Below are positions 6,720-8,031 of a DNA stretch of 8,031 nucleotides, in pieces. The DNA is from an uncultured Oscillospiraceae bacterium (lineage in GTDB: Bacteria; Bacillota_A; Clostridia; Oscillospirales; Oscillospiraceae). The stretch is taken from the NCBI GenBank assembly GCA_947631675.1, contig CANRMG010000082.1, forward strand, positions 1-8,031, in the 5' to 3' direction. The first letter of the stretch is position 1; every line of letters begins with the position of its first letter. A program made the position numbers and the translations under genes. The notes beneath the pieces were generated by a model. The model made no database searches. It was not told the origin of the DNA and was given only the letters and a program-made list of their open reading frames with translations.

Positions 6720-7310
6720 TCAAGCCTCCATGCCCACGGCCTGCTTCATGGCCCGGATGTAGTTGATGTTGGGCATGCCCTCCAGGCCCAGCTCACGGAC
6801 GGTGTTCATCACATTGGCGGGGTCGGCGTGCTCCACGCATACGGTGCGGTTGGCCACGCCGTTGAAGGTGGTCTCCGCGATCTCCACGATGGCCATGTTG
6901 ATGACGAAGATGTGCCGCTCCTTGTATACGTCCACGATCTCCAGATCGGGGCAGGGAGCCACCAGCTCCTCCAGGTACTGGTCATAGGTGTAGCTGTCCC
7001 GCTTGAACTCCGGCACAGGCACCTTGAAGAAATCCCGGAAGAGGACCTCGATGGTCTGCTTCGTCATGGGGAAGGACTCTTTCATGGTGGGATACCACTG
7101 CTCCAGCTTGTCCTCGTTTACCTGGCGCAGGCTCTTGATGTCCATCAGGTCGTCGCGGATCTTGCAGTTCTCATTGCTGTTACGGGAGAGGATGTACTTC
7201 TCCCGGCTGCTCTTGAAGTTGCCCTCGGGGTGGCTCTTGATGCGGTCCTCCGCCTCGCCGAATTCCTTTCCGAATGTCCTCCATTCCCAGCGCGGTATGA
7301 TCGTCTCCAT
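6720..7310 (-). CDS. CYTH-like (triphosphate tunnel) domain protein, divergent, partner of ppx
   Basis: A 196-residue soluble protein without signal peptide or membrane segments. I place it, with moderate certainty, in the CYTH/triphosphate-tunnel superfamily because of the order of charged strand motifs. These are RWEWRTFGK (7-15), SSREKYILSR (34-43), CKIRDDLMDIKSL (49-61), LEQWYPTMKESFP (69-81), VYKERHIF (128-135), AIVEIAE (140-146) and TVCVEHADP (156-164), ending in NINYIRAMKQAVG. These alternate basic and acidic side chains as CYTH barrels do. The canonical N-terminal ExExK is replaced by E-W-R, so this is a divergent member and its catalysis is unproven. Family knowledge: CYTH enzymes bind triphosphate groups with metal ions, acting as tripolyphosphatase, thiamine triphosphatase or adenylate cyclase, and some are linked to polyphosphate. 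Position directly before ppx supports a role in poly- or triphosphate metabolism. The ATG has AAAGGAG seven bases upstream. It is the first gene of the leftward cluster. Confidence 0.72.
   Translation of the reverse strand: METIIPRWEWRTFGKEFGEAEDRIKSHPEGNFKSSREKYILSRNSNENCKIRDDLMDIKSLRQVNEDKLEQWYPTMKESFPMTKQTIEVLFRDFFKVPVPEFKRDSYTYDQYLEELVAPCPDLEIVDVYKERHIFVINMAIVEIAETTFNGVANRTVCVEHADPANVMNTVRELGLEGMPNINYIRAMKQAVGMEA
6725..6729 (-). promoter_or_regulatory. Ribosome binding site that decides the ppx start
   Basis: GGAGG inside the last codons of the CYTH-like gene lies 10 bases before the ATG at 6714. It is only one base before the alternative TTG at 6723, which argues for the ATG. Because this site is within the upstream gene, ppx translation is probably coupled to it. 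Confidence 0.65.
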
Positions 7311-7330
7311 GTGATTGCTCCTTTCGGGTG

Positions 7331-7336
7331 ATTATA
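7331..7336 (-). promoter_or_regulatory. Candidate -10 box (TATAAT) directly before the CYTH-like gene
   Basis: A perfect TATAAT on the minus strand lies 20 bases upstream of the ATG at 7310, between the upstream terminator and the gene. No good -35 is seen at 16-18 bases (only TCCGGA). If used, it would give a leader of only about 15 bases that just includes the AAAGGAG ribosome binding site. It would let the operon be transcribed independently of the upstream RNA. Confidence 0.35.
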
Positions 7337-7376
7337 GATTAAAGCTGTCGCTTTCCGGAAAACGGCCCGATCCGGT

Positions 7377-7415
7377 AAAAAAAGACTGAGCAAGAGCGTG
7401 AACTCTGCTCAGTCT
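7377..7415 (-). terminator. Intrinsic terminator of the leader or small RNA
   Basis: In minus-strand RNA a 9-bp outer stem (7407-7415 with 7383-7391) continues, after one bulged base, into a 4-bp AGAG/CTCT inner stem with a six-base loop, and is followed directly by a run of seven U. It lies 67 bases upstream of the CYTH-like gene start, so transcription from the promoter near 7571-7597 should end here unless read-through is allowed. On the plus strand the stem is preceded, not followed, by the matching A-run, so it is a minus-strand terminator only. Confidence 0.87.
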
Positions 7416-7489
7416 GTGAAGATGGACCTCCTGATCACGGCAACAGACTTTGCAGAAAAACGATTCATAAAATCAACACAACGTCATTA

Positions 7490-7513
7490 TGTCGGAGCAC
7501 CAACGCTCCAACA
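7490..7513 (-). other. Central hairpin of the predicted minus-strand RNA
   Basis: TGTTGGAGC and GCTCCGACA form nine pairs, one of them G-U, around a GTTGGT loop when read on the minus strand. It is the strongest structure inside the transcript apart from the terminator, and it sits near the middle of the RNA. Confidence 0.6.
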
Positions 7514-7570
7514 GGTTCCCGGTATTCTGCATTGTCCCGCCGACACAACGGCCGTAAATTCCTTCCTTAA

Positions 7571-7597
7571 AGTATCATAATATTGAAAAGATGTCAA
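7571..7597 (-). promoter_or_regulatory. Strong minus-strand promoter for the leader or small RNA
   Basis: A perfect -35 TTGACA (7592-7597) is followed 15 bases later by GATACT (7571-7576). Alternatively, 17 bases later lies TACTTT with an extended TGA just before it. Transcription would start near 7564. The DNA just upstream of the -35 is very AT-rich with short A and T runs, resembling an UP element. The promoter is stronger by eye than anything directly in front of the CYTH-like gene. Confidence 0.72.
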
Positions 7598-7599
7598 CG

Positions 7600-7623
7600 A
7601 ATTTTGTGTAAAATTTGTGAAAA
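7600..7623. repeat. Imperfect AT-rich tandem repeat (AATTTTGTGTAA / AATTTGTGAAAA)
   Basis: Two adjacent 12-base units at 7600-7611 and 7612-7623 share an AATTT(T)GTG core. They lie immediately upstream of the minus-strand -35 box. They could be an UP element for RNA polymerase or a regulator site; with only two units, chance in AT-rich DNA is also possible. Confidence 0.35.
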
Positions 7624-7643
7624 GTCTCTAACTTGTTGCCGGT

Positions 7644-7671
7644 TTGACCATTTTTATACTTTTTATAAACT
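7644..7671 (+). promoter_or_regulatory. Possible distal promoter toward the ferritin gene
   Basis: TTGACC (7644-7649) and TAAACT (7666-7671) are 16 bases apart on the plus strand within AT-rich DNA. A better-looking TATAAA at 7664 has too short a spacing. The promoter nearer the ferritin gene is clearly stronger, so this would be a second start site at most. Confidence 0.22.
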
Positions 7672-7737
7672 AAACGGGCCTGCCCTGCCCGGCCTGAAAG
7701 GGGAGAGGCACGAGATGGGCCGGCGCCGCGAAGTCTC

Positions 7738-7767
7738 TTGATTTTCTGCGGTCTGTGGTAGTATAAT
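7738..7767 (+). promoter_or_regulatory. Ferritin gene promoter
   Basis: TTGATT (7738-7743) and a perfect TATAAT (7762-7767) are separated by 18 bases. Transcription would start near 7774, giving a leader of about 30 bases before the ferritin ATG. I see no obvious Fur- or PerR-type palindrome over it. AAGTCTCT at 7731-7738 abuts the -35 and recurs at 7622-7629. Confidence 0.75.
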
Positions 7768-7805
7768 GCGGGTGCGATACTCAAGAAGAAAAGAGGGTAT
7801 ACATC

Positions 7806-8031
7806 ATGGATAAGAAGATCGCGAAACTTTTGAACGAGCAGGTCAACAAGGAGCTCTATTCGGCGTATCTCTATCTGGATTTTGCCAATTACTATGCCGA
7901 TGAAGGGCTGGACGGCTTTGCCCACTGGTATGAGGTCCAGGCCCAGGAGGAGCGGGACCACGCGTTCATGATCCGCCGGTATCTGATCAACAGCGGCGTG
8001 CGGGTGGAATTTCAGGCCATCGACAAGCCCG
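7806..8031 (+). CDS. ftnA: Ferritin (non-haem, FtnA type), 3' end missing
   Basis: The first 75 codons of a ferritin; a full protein would be about 165-170 residues. Helix A contains NKELYSAYLYLDFANYYA with iron ligand Glu16, and helix B contains AHWYEVQAQEERDHAFMI with Glu49 and His52. These match the ferroxidase ligands of E. coli FtnA (Glu17, Glu50, His53). The protein oxidises Fe2+ and stores ferric mineral in a 24-subunit cytoplasmic shell. The presence of these ligands indicates an active ferroxidase centre, and nothing suggests the haem-binding bacterioferritin type, although the remaining ligands lie beyond the window. The start is supported by AGAGGG eight bases upstream and by a well-placed promoter. 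It is divergent from the CYTH-ppx-tct cluster and shares the 495-base intergenic region with it. Confidence 0.94.
   Translation, partial: MDKKIAKLLNEQVNKELYSAYLYLDFANYYADEGLDGFAHWYEVQAQEERDHAFMIRRYLINSGVRVEFQAIDKP

Larger units (their letters stand above)
7377..7564 (-). ncRNA. Unassigned structured RNA or attenuating leader upstream of the CYTH-ppx-tct operon
   Basis: This stretch is bounded by a good minus-strand promoter and a strong minus-strand intrinsic terminator, giving a predicted RNA of about 190 bases, and no convincing protein covers it. Near the middle is a 9-bp hairpin (7505-7513 with 7490-7498, six-base loop). Its one imperfect pair is G-U in minus-strand RNA but a C-A mismatch in plus-strand RNA, which points to the minus strand as the functional one. 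Segments either side can close the molecule: TGCAG (7528-7532) with CTGCA (7451-7455), and ACGGC with GCCGT further out. This leaves a large internal loop that contains a small GATT/AATC stem. A rod with closing stem, central bubble and apical hairpin is reminiscent of 6S RNA. I see no T-box AGGGTGGNACC element and none of the riboswitch cores I know. An attenuator for the downstream operon is equally possible. Confidence 0.5.

Noticed and set aside
4705..6762. Long plus-strand open frames opposite tctC and ppx.
   Set aside because: They mirror well-supported minus-strand genes, have no conserved motif, and show the compositional bias of shadow frames.
7398..7580. A 60-codon plus-strand frame in the divergent region.
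   Set aside because: It starts inside the loop of the minus-strand terminator, has no ribosome binding site, and lies opposite the predicted RNA. Its sequence shows no recognisable domain.
7575..7961. A 128-codon minus-strand frame over the ferritin start.
   Set aside because: It is antisense to the ferritin gene and its promoter, and part of it runs through AT-rich non-coding DNA. No family is recognisable.
1..8031. CRISPR arrays, tRNA or rRNA genes, insertion sequences and attachment sites.
   Set aside because: No regularly spaced repeats, cloverleaf-like sequences, transposase motifs or flanking inverted repeats were seen on either strand.

Overview
The window comes from a GC-rich bacterium. 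It has strong AGGAGG-type ribosome binding sites, tight co-directional gene packing and intrinsic terminators with U-tracts. Together with the protein types, this suggests a high-GC Clostridia (Oscillospiraceae-like) gut bacterium. That is an impression from sequence style, not a demonstrated assignment. The substrate-binding protein has an ordinary rather than a lipoprotein signal peptide, so a diderm lineage such as Negativicutes or Synergistetes remains possible.

Layout. (1) Positions 1-993, plus strand: the 3' part of a GPH/MelB-type sugar:cation symporter, closed by a textbook intrinsic terminator (1015-1053). (2) Positions 7310 down to 1082, minus strand: seven co-directional genes. In transcription order they are a CYTH-like protein, a short exopolyphosphatase (Ppx/GppA), the tripartite tricarboxylate transporter tctC-tctB-tctA, and two tandem MgtC/SapB-family membrane proteins. 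Gaps are 5, 51, about 59, 15, 78 and 12 bases, so much or all of it could be one operon, although internal promoters before tctC and before the first mgtC-like gene cannot be excluded. (3) Positions 7311-7805: a 495-base non-coding, AT-rich divergent region. (4) Positions 7806-8031, plus strand: the 5' part of a ferritin gene with a good promoter.

The most interesting part is the divergent region. On the minus strand it holds a promoter with a perfect TTGACA box and AT-rich upstream DNA. About 190 bases later comes a strong intrinsic terminator, 67 bases before the first operon gene. The transcript between them has a 9-bp hairpin whose single non-Watson-Crick pair is G-U only in minus-strand RNA. 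Its 5' and 3' parts have short complementary segments, and a possible antiterminator overlaps the terminator arm. It looks like either an independent small RNA of roughly 6S-like shape or an attenuating leader of the operon. I could not match it to a riboswitch or T-box family by eye.

How the genes may work together (inference): the operon combines polyphosphate or triphosphate chemistry (CYTH-like plus Ppx), uptake of a tricarboxylate or other organic acid (TctCBA), and two MgtC-type proteins whose family is linked to Mg2+ limitation and phosphate homeostasis. Polyphosphate and citrate both bind Mg2+, so a shared role in metal/phosphate/organic-acid balance is a reasonable but untested idea.
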